Assembly (NCBI GenBank): GCA_032358255.1 | Contig: JAULBX010000002.1 | Span: 682,001 to 746,000 of the forward strand | Source of the DNA: Heterotrichella gracilis | Taxonomy: Eukaryota; Sar; Xanthophyceae; Tribonematales; Xanthonemataceae | Direction: 5' to 3' | DNA length: 64,000 bases | Part shown: piece by piece, positions 33,596 to 42,092 of the stretch | Numbering within the stretch: position 1 is the first letter of the stretch | How the letters are laid out: each line of letters starts with the position of its first letter | Position numbers and translations under genes: made by a program | Notes under the pieces: model-generated | Told to the model about the DNA's origin: nothing | What the model saw: only the letters and a program-made list of their open reading frames with translations | Database searches by the model: none

Positions 33596-35563
33596 TTAAA
33601 ATTTCATTTCAATTACAAATGTTGTACCATTTGTTTTTTCGATCTTTAAATTAGCATCCAATTGTTCTGCTAAAATATGGATCAATTCCATACCCATTGA
33701 TTTTTGATTTAAATTTTCAAAATTTTTGGGCAAGCCTTTGCCGTTATCGCTGATCTTTAAAACACATCCGTTATTTGAATCTGCAAGCGCAACAGAAACC
33801 TGACCTTTAGTGCCTACCGAAAAAGCATGCTTGTAAGCATTGGTTAATATTTCGTTTATCATTAAACCCAAAGGCACAGCAGTATCAATATTTATTTTCC
33901 GTTCGCGCAAGGCAATATCGGTAGTCAACGAAATGTTATTAGAAAAAATAGTTGCTTCTATCTGTACAACCAAATTCTCAACATATTCGCCTAAGCTAAT
34001 TGTAGAAATGTTGTCTTTTTGATACAACATTTGATGCGTTAACGAAATAGCATTTATTCGTTGTTGTGCGTCTTTTAAGATCGTTTCTGTATTCTCATCT
34101 TCTACTTTGCCAATTTGCAAACTTAACATGCTAGAAATGATCTGTAGATTGTTTTTTACGCGGTGATGGATCTCTTTTATTAAAGCTTCCTTTTCTTTTA
34201 AAGATTGTTCAATTAAATGGTTCTGTGAACTGATCTGTTTATTCTTTAGTGATAATTGCGCCTCACGTTTTTTAGAATTACGGTTGTTTAGTGTTAGAAA
34301 AATAACGATCGTAAGCAAAACAAAAATACCTGCTAATAAATATGCTCTAAAGGTTCTTTGTTTTGCCTCTTCAAATCTATTTTGTTCTATCAATCGGTCT
34401 TTTTCGTTCATTTCAATTTCCGATTTTTCAATACTTATTGCAACGCCTTGATTGTGGATCTGCCTTTCTTTTTCCATTAGCTGGAAACTATCGTTTATGG
34501 TAACGTATTGCTGATAACACTCATTTGACATGTGAAAATCTTTTACCGAATTATAATAACCGGCACGAGTGAGTAACAATCTTAATTTTGGCCCAATACC
34601 CGTTACTTTTTCATTAAGAAGGTTTTGAGCAGAATCTAGATAGTTTTTTGCAAGCTGCTTTTGTTTTAAATTCACATAACATTTTGTAAGCAGGTTGTAG
34701 CTGTTGAACGCACTCTCGTAATTCTGAACTTTTAAACTGTAATAAACATCAACCTTTAAAAGAGGTATAGCTGCCGTTACATCTCCCTCGTTAAAATAAC
34801 TCAACGCTAAATTACCATCTATTAAAGCCAGGAAAAATTTATAGAAGGTTTCTTTTTCCTTACTTACTTTTTTTTGAAGTAAAAGATTTTTTGCTTTTAG
34901 AAAATAAACCTGGGCGCTATCCGATTTTTTCTTAGCGTTATAAAAAACGCCAATATCATTGTATAGATTTGCAAAACCATCCGTATCATTCTTAGAAATA
35001 TATTTTTTTCCTTCTATTCGTCGCTCAGTAATTGCCTGCTCGGTTAAACCAAGCATATTATATAAAGTACTTTTTTGGTGACCGTATTCTATGTTAATAC
35101 TATCATTCTTTCTATTCCATTTGTTTTCCATCAAATGATGTATCTCAAAAGCTTTATTAATATCGCGGATCTTTACAAAAGCATTTTTAAGCATTGAATA
35201 ACACCTTAACGAATCATTTACGTTTGAAGCGTGGTTACGCAAACTATTCTCTAAAATAAAAATAGCTTTGGTGTAATTTTGATTGTTTAGTTCGATGTCC
35301 GCCTCTATTTTATCTAATAAAAATTTTGCTTCCTTACTTTGCGAGCGCATGTAAACCAAACTTTTTACTTTATCTAAAGTATCTTTTATCTGAGGGTATA
35401 TATCTTTTATCTCTGAAAAAGGTACAGAAGCAACCAGACGCACTTTATTTTTTAGATCGGCCTTATTGAATTTTTCTAAAAATAACTTAGGGTCTGTTTC
35501 TGCCTTAAAAAATAAAGGCAAAAAAAGTATGGCAAAATAAATATGTCTTAAATTTATTTTCAA
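33596..35563 (-). CDS. TPR sensor histidine kinase (HisKA_2 type)
   Basis: 655 residues from TTG 35563 (MKINLRHIYFAILF signal peptide); an in-frame TTG at 35584 would overlap the comM stop. Residues about 25-385 are TPR-like helical repeats facing the periplasm, one membrane helix lies near 400-420, and a coiled coil (~425-455) leads to a HisKA_2 dimerisation box with the phospho-acceptor in IHHRVKNNLQIISSML (~464) and an HATPase domain (N-box GLMINEILTNAYKHAF, G-box SDNGKGLPKN and SMGMELIHILAEQL). Autokinase signalling protein; no response regulator is adjacent, so its partner is elsewhere. Confidence 0.9.
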   Translation of the reverse strand: MKINLRHIYFAILFLPLFFKAETDPKLFLEKFNKADLKNKVRLVASVPFSEIKDIYPQIKDTLDKVKSLVYMRSQSKEAKFLLDKIEADIELNNQNYTKAIFILENSLRNHASNVNDSLRCYSMLKNAFVKIRDINKAFEIHHLMENKWNRKNDSINIEYGHQKSTLYNMLGLTEQAITERRIEGKKYISKNDTDGFANLYNDIGVFYNAKKKSDSAQVYFLKAKNLLLQKKVSKEKETFYKFFLALIDGNLALSYFNEGDVTAAIPLLKVDVYYSLKVQNYESAFNSYNLLTKCYVNLKQKQLAKNYLDSAQNLLNEKVTGIGPKLRLLLTRAGYYNSVKDFHMSNECYQQYVTINDSFQLMEKERQIHNQGVAISIEKSEIEMNEKDRLIEQNRFEEAKQRTFRAYLLAGIFVLLTIVIFLTLNNRNSKKREAQLSLKNKQISSQNHLIEQSLKEKEALIKEIHHRVKNNLQIISSMLSLQIGKVEDENTETILKDAQQRINAISLTHQMLYQKDNISTISLGEYVENLVVQIEATIFSNNISLTTDIALRERKINIDTAVPLGLMINEILTNAYKHAFSVGTKGQVSVALADSNNGCVLKISDNGKGLPKNFENLNQKSMGMELIHILAEQLDANLKIEKTNGTTFVIEMKF

Positions 35564-35571
35564 ATGTAAAA

Positions 35572-37113
35572 TTAGCCGGCCCAACCATCACGGTCTAAAC
35601 TCCTGTATTGAATAGCTTCAGCAATATGATTAGTTTCTATACTCTTTGAATTATCAAGATCGGCTATAGTACGCGCTACTTTTAAAATTCTATCGTATGC
35701 TCTTGCACTTAATCCTAAGCGCTCCATCGCATTTTTTAAAAGTGTGTTTCCTGTTTCGTTCAGTTCACAATAGGTTTTAAGGTCTTTGGTACGCATTTGC
35801 GCATTGCAATGCACATTTTCATCTTCATTAAACCTTTCGCTTTGTATTAATCTTGCTTGTATTACACGATCGCGAATTGCTTTACTTGATTCTGTATTGG
35901 TTTGTTTACTCAATTCGCTAAACGGTACGGGTGTTACTTCGATATGAAGATCTATTCTATCTAATAAAGGGCCGCTGATCTTGTTTAAATATTTCTGAAC
36001 GATGCCCGGCGCACACACACATTCTTTTTCAGGATGATTGTAGTAACCGCAAGGACAAGGATTCATACTTGCAATTAACATGAAGCTTGCGGGATAATCG
36101 ACAGAGAATTTTGCGCGACTGATATTTACAACTCTGTCTTCTAACGGTTGGCGCATTACCTCAAGCACTGTTCTTTTAAATTCCGGCAATTCATCTAAAA
36201 ATAAAACGCCGTTGTGCGCTAAACTAATTTCGCCGGGTTGTGGGTTATTGCCTCCACCAACCAAAGCAACATCAGAAATGGTATGATGAGGGCTTCTGAA
36301 GGGACGTTGTGTTACAAGGCCCTTTCCTCCTTTACCGGTTTTACCCGCAACACTATGGATCTTTGTGGTTTCTAATGCTTCGTGTACGGTAAGCGGCGGC
36401 AAAATACTAGGCAGGCGTTTGCTTAACATGGTTTTACCGGCACCCGGCGGACCAATTAAAATAGCATTATGCCCACCGGCAGCAGCAATTTCTAAGGCGC
36501 GTTTAATATTTTCTTGCCCTTTTACATCCGAAAAATCAAATTCAATATTTTCTAGCTGATTTAAAAATGCAGTGTTAAGGTCTATTTTTGCTTTTGGCAG
36601 AGCCTCGCCATTATTAAAAAATTCGATGACCTGTTTAATGTTATTAGCATACAAAACCTCCAAACCATCAACAACTGCTGCTTCTGTGGCGTTTATTTCT
36701 GGCAATATGATGCCCTTAAAGCCTTCCTTTTGTGCTTGTATGGCAATTGGTAAAGCTCCTCTTATTGGCCTTATTTCGCCATCCAGTGCCAGTTCACCCA
36801 TTATCACATAATCTGCAATTAGTTCTGAAGTAATTTGTTCACTTGAGGCTAGAATTCCAACCGCAATGGTTAGATCATAGGCGGAGCCTTCTTTGCGGAT
36901 ATCCGCAGGTGCCATATTAACGGTGATCTGTTTCCCCGGAATCTTGCAACCATTCTGTTTTAATGCTGTATGAATGCGGTGATGGCTTTCTTTTACCGCG
37001 CTATCGGGCAATCCTACCAGATAAAAATTGATACCCGTTCCCATACTAACCTCAACCGTAACTTTGGTAGCACTTATGCCTTGCACCGCATACCCAAATG
37101 TTTTCACCAACAT
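35572..37113 (-). CDS. comM: YifB/ComM-type Mg-chelatase-like AAA+ ATPase
   Basis: 513 residues. An N-terminal Lon-S5-like fold is followed by the AAA+ core with Walker A GPPGAGKTMLSK (about 219-230), Walker B GVLFLDELPEF, a zinc-ribbon-like ASMNPCPCGYYNHPEKEC insert and a C-terminal lid (LSARAYDRILKVARTIAD). In naturally competent bacteria ComM promotes branch migration of incoming single strands. No other competence gene except the ComEA-like HhH protein at 22 kb is seen here. A family name is secure; a competence role is inference. Confidence 0.93.
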   Translation of the reverse strand: MLVKTFGYAVQGISATKVTVEVSMGTGINFYLVGLPDSAVKESHHRIHTALKQNGCKIPGKQITVNMAPADIRKEGSAYDLTIAVGILASSEQITSELIADYVIMGELALDGEIRPIRGALPIAIQAQKEGFKGIILPEINATEAAVVDGLEVLYANNIKQVIEFFNNGEALPKAKIDLNTAFLNQLENIEFDFSDVKGQENIKRALEIAAAGGHNAILIGPPGAGKTMLSKRLPSILPPLTVHEALETTKIHSVAGKTGKGGKGLVTQRPFRSPHHTISDVALVGGGNNPQPGEISLAHNGVLFLDELPEFKRTVLEVMRQPLEDRVVNISRAKFSVDYPASFMLIASMNPCPCGYYNHPEKECVCAPGIVQKYLNKISGPLLDRIDLHIEVTPVPFSELSKQTNTESSKAIRDRVIQARLIQSERFNEDENVHCNAQMRTKDLKTYCELNETGNTLLKNAMERLGLSARAYDRILKVARTIADLDNSKSIETNHIAEAIQYRSLDRDGWAG

Positions 37114-37213
37114 ATATGCAAGTTAACCAATTTTCTTATAGTAAGAACTTAAATTTTCTCGTTTAATTTTAACAAATAAGTTACTTTTTACCTATAAAAA
37201 CATCTTTCTTCCA

Positions 37214-37245
37214 TTACAATTCGGCTCTCTTAATTTACAATTCGG
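37214..37245. promoter_or_regulatory. Direct repeat upstream of the 37296 gene
   Basis: Two copies of ttacaattcgg (37214-37224 and 37235-37245), start-to-start 21 bases, i.e. two helical turns. They lie 50-80 bases before the secreted-protein ATG, in the space between divergent comM and 37296. A candidate activator site on one face of the helix. Confidence 0.4.
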
Positions 37246-37295
37246 TATAAATCAACTCCTTACTTTTTTAGACCTTTGTTTTAAAACCAACTGTC

Positions 37296-38006
37296 ATGAA
37301 AAAACTATTTATCTTAATTTTTGCATTAGCATTTTTTAATGTCGTAAAAGCTCAGGCTCCAGATCTTAAAACCGGTGTTAGCTTTAGCTACAATTGGGCG
37401 CAACAAACAAACGACTTAAGTTTGACCTGGGATTTTTTTAATGTTGGCGGCAGCACCAACACAACGTTTACAATTGCTTACATAGCTTCAACCGACTTAA
37501 CAATTGATGCCGGAGACTACATGCTTGATTATGTTGTGGCATCGGGCGCTGTTGCAAACGCTTTTGCTACAGTTAATTTTACAGCACAATTGGCACCAGA
37601 CGCGCTGCCTACGGCGGTATACAACCTTATAGTTTTTATTGATTATGGTAATAACGTATCAGAATCAAATGAAAATAATAATATTGTTAAGTTTGGCACT
37701 TTTAATTTTACCAATCAGGGTGTTGGCATTAAAGAAAACACTACAAATTTGCTGGATGTTAGTGTTTACCCAAACCCGGCCATAGAAACTCTGGAAATTA
37801 CGCTAAACCTTAAGGAAAAAATAAAGGACATTAACTATTCGCTAATGGATCTTTCAGGGCAGGAGGTACTGAATAATACCTTTGAAACAGATGATCTGTC
37901 GATAAAAAAAGAAGTTATTTTACCTGCTCTTGCTAAAGGGATTTATTTTTTTAATATAAAAAGTGGTTCCGCAACAATAGCAACTAAAAAAATTATCATA
38001 AACTAA
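37296..38006 (+). CDS. Secreted CARDB-like protein with type A T9SS sorting domain
   Basis: 236 residues. Signal MKKLFILIFALAFFNVVKAQ. Residues about 22-145 are an Ig-like CARDB-type domain (APDLKTGVSF, SWDFFNVGGSTNTTF-type strand, ESNENNNIVKFGTF). The C-terminal ~80 residues are a type A sorting domain (DVSVYPNPAIETLEI, LPALAKGIYFFNIKS, ending KKIIIN). T9SS substrate at the cell surface. Small size and a single binding-type domain suggest an adhesin or structural part; ligand unknown. Confidence 0.85.
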   Translation: MKKLFILIFALAFFNVVKAQAPDLKTGVSFSYNWAQQTNDLSLTWDFFNVGGSTNTTFTIAYIASTDLTIDAGDYMLDYVVASGAVANAFATVNFTAQLAPDALPTAVYNLIVFIDYGNNVSESNENNNIVKFGTFNFTNQGVGIKENTTNLLDVSVYPNPAIETLEITLNLKEKIKDINYSLMDLSGQEVLNNTFETDDLSIKKEVILPALAKGIYFFNIKSGSATIATKKIIIN

Positions 38007-38129
38007 TTAATGGGATTGCGCTTTAATTTTACACTATGATTTTGTTTTATCGCAACTGGGATTTAAACATAAAGTGGGGTTTGATGAGTTAATACACAAC
38101 ATTTAATTACTTATATAGAAGATTAATTT

Positions 38130-38158
38130 TTGAGTTTTTAATTTTTTTTGTAGGTTTG
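38130..38158 (+). promoter_or_regulatory. Promoter for the secreted protein at 38178
   Basis: TTG (38130-38132), 18-base spacer, TAGGTTTG (38151-38158), exact matches to the Bacteroidota consensus, 19 bases upstream of the ATG. Confidence 0.72.
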
Positions 38159-38177
38159 ATTAAATATTATCCCAAAA

Positions 38178-38612
38178 ATGAAAAATTTACTACTTGTTAC
38201 ATCGCTTTTTTTAACATTAACTTCTTTTTCGCAGGACAAAGCCATAGAGTTAAACTGCTACAATAAATGGGCCGCCAAGTTTGAGGACAGGGGCGCAGAC
38301 GATGTTAAGGACGGTGTTTACGAAGATGTTATTATCACCAATCGCCAGGGAGCAAAAGCCGTTTGCAATAATGGCAAAGCGGAAGTAATAAAGGGAAAAC
38401 TGACTAAATTTTATATTTTATTAAGTGATGGTACTTATGAAGAAGTAAAAAGGACCTGGAAAAACGCTTCGAATGAGAACGTTACTATTATAAACGGCAT
38501 GAGCAAAAGTATGATCTCTGTTCATAATGAGCTTATTAACGTTTTGTGGCCAAGCAAAATAAAGCCTAAAAAAGCAAAACCTACAACAGCGCCTGATCCT
38601 ACAGACGATTAA
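38178..38612 (+). CDS. Small secreted protein of unknown function
   Basis: 144 residues. Signal MKNLLLVTSLFLTLTSFSQ. The mature part is charged and mostly beta (DGVYEDVIITNRQGAKAVCNNGKAEV), with two cysteines (about 28 and 63), then a Pro/Lys-rich tail (KPKKAKPTTAPDPTDD). No recognised domain and no sorting domain, so it is probably periplasmic. Its own good promoter and the gap to hemA suggest a monocistronic unit. Confidence 0.7.
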   Translation: MKNLLLVTSLFLTLTSFSQDKAIELNCYNKWAAKFEDRGADDVKDGVYEDVIITNRQGAKAVCNNGKAEVIKGKLTKFYILLSDGTYEEVKRTWKNASNENVTIINGMSKSMISVHNELINVLWPSKIKPKKAKPTTAPDPTDD

Positions 38613-38614
38613 GT

Positions 38615-38628
38615 ATGATAATTATCAT
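38615..38628. promoter_or_regulatory. Perfect 14-bp palindrome between 38612 and hemA
   Basis: ATGATAATTATCAT is its own reverse complement. It begins 3 bases after the previous stop and lies about 70 bases before the hemA start. Its TGATAA/TTATCA halves resemble Fur/PerR-family half-sites without the central base. Candidate operator, weakly supported. Confidence 0.35.
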
Positions 38629-38670
38629 CCACAACGGCTGATAAATGACAGTTTTATGACAAATAAAAGC

Positions 38671-38700
38671 CAATTATATACCATCTTTGCGGTATAATTG
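38671..38700. promoter_or_regulatory. Inverted repeat over the hemA promoter and start codon
   Basis: Left arm 38671-38682 (caattatatacc), right arm 38691-38700 (ggtataattg), 8-base loop; the inner six pairs are perfect and the arms extend with a 2-base bulge. The loop holds a CATCTTTG box close to TAnnTTTG, and the right arm ends in the TTG start codon. Candidate operator or RNA hairpin that could occlude the start. Confidence 0.4.
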
Positions 38701-39927
38701 GATTCTTTTAAAATAATAGCTTTTACTCACAAAAATTTGCCGTTCGACCTGATCGGGAAATTACATTTAAACCAGGAGGAACAAACAACCGTTTTAGGGG
38801 CTGTAAAGTTAAATTTTGGCTTTGACGAGTTTTTGTTCTTAAGTACCTGTAACCGTGTTGAGCTTTTTATTACTTCACAGCAGGAGTTAAACAAAGTTTT
38901 TATTAAAGAATTAGTTCTCTTTTTAAACAGCCGTTTAAATAATGTGGAAGCGAATGAATTATCAGATAACGCTGAGTTTTATTCTGGCGATGAAGCTGTT
39001 GAACATCTCTTAAAAGTTGCTTCTTCTTTAGATTCGATGGTGGTTGGTGAACGAGAAATTATTACGCAGGTAAGGAAAGCTTACGATTTTTGTAATATGT
39101 TAGGATTGACCGGCGATTTTATTCGTTTGTTAACCAAACAAACCATTGAAACCGCAAAAGATATTTATACCAATACGGATATTGCAAAGAATCCCGTTTC
39201 GGTAGCATCGCTTGCTTATAGACAACTAAGAAATTTAGGCATTAAGAACGATGCGCGCATTTTATTTGTTGGTAGTGGCGAAACAAACACCGTGCTTGCT
39301 AACTATTTACAAAAACATAAGTTCGCAAATTTTACAGTATTTAATCGCTCATTAGCGAATGGCGAAAAACTGGCCGCCATTTTAAAAGGCAAAGCGTTTG
39401 AGTTTTCTAAATTAACTGATTTTAAAGAAGGCTTTGATGTGTTAATAGTTTGTACGTCAAGCAGCGAACCGTTAATTACCAAAGCAATTTTTGATAAACT
39501 GAACGGAACAGAAACTTCCAAAAAAGTAATCATCGATCTTGCATTGCCGGCCAACGTTGAAGAAGTGGTTGCAAAAGATAAACTGGTACGTTACATTGAT
39601 ATCAATTCATTAAAAGCGCAGGCCGAAGCCAATTTAGAATTACGCAAAGGCGAAATTGATAAATGCGAGCAGATCATTAAAAATAAAACGGAGCAGTTTA
39701 AGTGGTTACATAAAGAACGTCGGATTGAATTGGCTTTTGGCGAAGTGCCTAAACAGGTAAAAGCCATTAAAGACCTTGCGGTTAACGAAGTGTTTGCCAA
39801 GGAAATTAATTTGTTAGACAACCAAAGTAAAGAGGTCTTGGAAAAAGTACTTTCTTACGTTGAGAAAAAATATAACGCCGTAGCTATTAAAACAGCTAAA
39901 GAGTTGTTGTTGAATTCGAAAAATTAA
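38698..39927 (+). CDS. hemA: Glutamyl-tRNA reductase
   Basis: 409 residues, starting at TTG 38698. Reduces glutamyl-tRNA to glutamate-1-semialdehyde, the committed step of the C5 haem route. The nucleophile Cys51 is in FLSTCNRVELF, the tRNA/catalytic helix DSMVVGEREIITQVRKAY follows, the Rossmann NADPH site is RILFVGSGETNTVL, and the C-terminal dimerisation helices end at KTAKELLLNS. Upstream sequence contains a palindrome and an inverted repeat that may regulate it. A terminator follows. A decayed copy of this gene's 3' end lies near 45.8 kb. Confidence 0.97.
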   Translation: MDSFKIIAFTHKNLPFDLIGKLHLNQEEQTTVLGAVKLNFGFDEFLFLSTCNRVELFITSQQELNKVFIKELVLFLNSRLNNVEANELSDNAEFYSGDEAVEHLLKVASSLDSMVVGEREIITQVRKAYDFCNMLGLTGDFIRLLTKQTIETAKDIYTNTDIAKNPVSVASLAYRQLRNLGIKNDARILFVGSGETNTVLANYLQKHKFANFTVFNRSLANGEKLAAILKGKAFEFSKLTDFKEGFDVLIVCTSSSEPLITKAIFDKLNGTETSKKVIIDLALPANVEEVVAKDKLVRYIDINSLKAQAEANLELRKGEIDKCEQIIKNKTEQFKWLHKERRIELAFGEVPKQVKAIKDLAVNEVFAKEINLLDNQSKEVLEKVLSYVEKKYNAVAIKTAKELLLNSKN

Positions 39928-39941
39928 AAATTATTTTCTAT

Positions 39942-39975
39942 AAAAAACCTCCTGCATGTTTGCAGGAGGTTTTTT
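39942..39975. terminator. Bidirectional terminator after hemA
   Basis: Perfect 15-bp stem (aaaaaacctcctgca / tgcaggaggtttttt) with a 4-base loop, between convergent hemA and the metalloprotease at 39998. Confidence 0.93.
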
Positions 39976-39997
39976 GCTTTTAGTACTTCAACCTATT

Positions 39998-42070
39998 TTA
40001 TTGCTTAACTAGTTTTGATACATACCTTTTGTCATCGCAGTTAATTTGTAAGTAATAAACGCCTTTATTTAATTTATTAATTTCAATTTGTTTTTTTATT
40101 TCATTCGTTTGTTCACTCATAACTAGTCGACCCATCATGTCAAAAATATTAATTGTTTTGATAGAACTAGTATTCAATTCCAAAGTAAAAACATCACCGG
40201 CCGGATTAGGATAGATCTTTAACTCAGAAGTATTTGTATAAGTTTTTAATCCAACTGTTGAATTGTAGTTAATCTCATCAACATATAACCTGTTTCCAAA
40301 ACCATTAACAGTATCTTCCTTAAAATAAAACCGGATCTTAACATTACTTTCCGATAAAAAGTTTAAAAAATTAGGGTGTTGCGTAACATCATACAAAGCC
40401 CATTGTGCAGTTGTTGGCACAAAAAGATTTGAATTAATACCTCCGGAGGCAGCGGCAAAACCACTCATGTTAGGTGTATATATATCTGTCCATGTGCCAC
40501 CACAATCTTTACTAGCCTGTACTTTAAAAACATCTGTAAAAGCAGCATTTTTCCGGGCGTAGGCATATTTAAAGGTAAAGGCGGCGCCAGGGCTATTTAA
40601 AAAATCATAGGCGGGCGTTTCTAATAAAAATAAAGAGCTTGGTGTTGCGTTTTCGCCGTCAACATACATGCTTTGATTTCCTTGTGAAGCGCAAGCATTG
40701 GTTAATGCCCATTGCGCGGATGAAGGGGTAATATTTTGTATTTGCCAATTAGATGGAACTGTTGTTTGTTCAAAGCTTTCTGAATACGTATTTAAACTTA
40801 AAACCGTATTAGAATTAGCCGTTAAAACAATTGTACTTGAGTTGCTTCCATTTGTATTTGAAGCTACACAAACCAATGTTGAAGGCCCTGAATTAATTAA
40901 CGTTACAGATGTGCTTGCAGCTGTGGGTGATGAAAGAATAGCTCCATTGTTTGCCGACCATTGATAACTGGTAGGATTAGCGTTAGAGGTATAAGAATTT
41001 ACGACCGTAGTTTTACCAGCGCAGATAGTTTTAGACGTCGCACTAGTCTCCACTAGCGGAATGCAATTTGTAGTTGACGTTGTAATACCTGTTAAAGATA
41101 AATTTGTTGCAGAATAAAGATTTTGTCTATTATTAATTGTACCGGTTAAACAAGTTAGCATACGGGCTTTTTGACCATTTGTAAACATTAATTTACAGGG
41201 CGCATAATCCATATAATTTTGAACATTTTCCTGCACGCTTGGCGTACAAATTGCCGCGTTATTTATTGAGCAAGTTGTAAATCCTTTTGTAATAGGTGTA
41301 TCCGCCACAGCGTCATTTCCGCAAGCTACTCCAGGACTATTTGTGGTTCCCCAAACGTGCTGTAAGTTAAAAAAATGCCCTACTTCGTGCGTTAATACTC
41401 TATAATCAACGCCACCCGTTGTACCAATATTACCAACATAATTATGCATGCAAACAACAACATCTGCACTTGACGAAACCGGCGTACCGGGTAAAAACGC
41501 ATAAGCACCATCTAAGCCAATGATTTTTTTCACCACATAAATATTCAAATACTTATCACGCGGCCATGTATAAGCAAATAAACTAAAGTTATTGCTATCC
41601 CAAGTGGTGTTAACATCATAATGTCTTATAATTCCATTCGTACAATTACCATTGGGGTCTATTGTAGCCAATTTAAAAGCTACGCCAACATTCGCAATGT
41701 TATTTGTAAAACTTGGAACGATAAGTGTTGTATCAGCATTCAGCTTTTGATAATCGCGATTAAGAATTGCTATTTGACTTTGCACCTGCGCGTCTGAAAT
41801 ATTTTCGATACCACCAACGTGTAAAATATGAAAAACCACAGGTATTGTATACTGAGGCGCTGCACTTACATTTTGATCGTTATTTAATTTAGTCAAAGGC
41901 ACTATTTCATTATCGTTTTGCGAAACCACTGAGTTAGCCAGTTCAGGATGCGCTCTCAAGTAACTGTCTGTGACTGTCTGCTGGCCGCATAAGCCCTGGG
42001 CTTGGCCTCTAAAAGCTAATTGATTAAAGCAAATAATTGCTAATACACTTATGATCGTTTTTGTTTTCAT
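39998..42070 (-). CDS. M43-type zinc metalloprotease with type A T9SS sorting domain
   Basis: 690 residues. Signal MKTKTIISVLAIICFNQLAF. Pro-like N-terminal region, then the catalytic domain (about 75-330) with metzincin motif HEVGHFFNLQH at His228-Glu229-His232-His238; the usual motif Gly is Asn here, an alternative seen in the clan. Met-turn region near NYMDYAPCKLMF. An Ig-like module (~340-430), a jellyroll/MAM-like module (~440-605) and a type A sorting domain (LKIYPNPAGDVFTLE ... KLNKGVYYLQI) complete it. Secreted surface protease; substrate unknown. A paralogue is at 45901; both stop the same distance from a terminator. Confidence 0.9.
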   Translation of the reverse strand: MKTKTIISVLAIICFNQLAFRGQAQGLCGQQTVTDSYLRAHPELANSVVSQNDNEIVPLTKLNNDQNVSAAPQYTIPVVFHILHVGGIENISDAQVQSQIAILNRDYQKLNADTTLIVPSFTNNIANVGVAFKLATIDPNGNCTNGIIRHYDVNTTWDSNNFSLFAYTWPRDKYLNIYVVKKIIGLDGAYAFLPGTPVSSSADVVVCMHNYVGNIGTTGGVDYRVLTHEVGHFFNLQHVWGTTNSPGVACGNDAVADTPITKGFTTCSINNAAICTPSVQENVQNYMDYAPCKLMFTNGQKARMLTCLTGTINNRQNLYSATNLSLTGITTSTTNCIPLVETSATSKTICAGKTTVVNSYTSNANPTSYQWSANNGAILSSPTAASTSVTLINSGPSTLVCVASNTNGSNSSTIVLTANSNTVLSLNTYSESFEQTTVPSNWQIQNITPSSAQWALTNACASQGNQSMYVDGENATPSSLFLLETPAYDFLNSPGAAFTFKYAYARKNAAFTDVFKVQASKDCGGTWTDIYTPNMSGFAAASGGINSNLFVPTTAQWALYDVTQHPNFLNFLSESNVKIRFYFKEDTVNGFGNRLYVDEINYNSTVGLKTYTNTSELKIYPNPAGDVFTLELNTSSIKTINIFDMMGRLVMSEQTNEIKKQIEINKLNKGVYYLQINCDDKRYVSKLVKQ

Positions 42071-42092
42071 CTTATTTCTACATTTAAAATTT

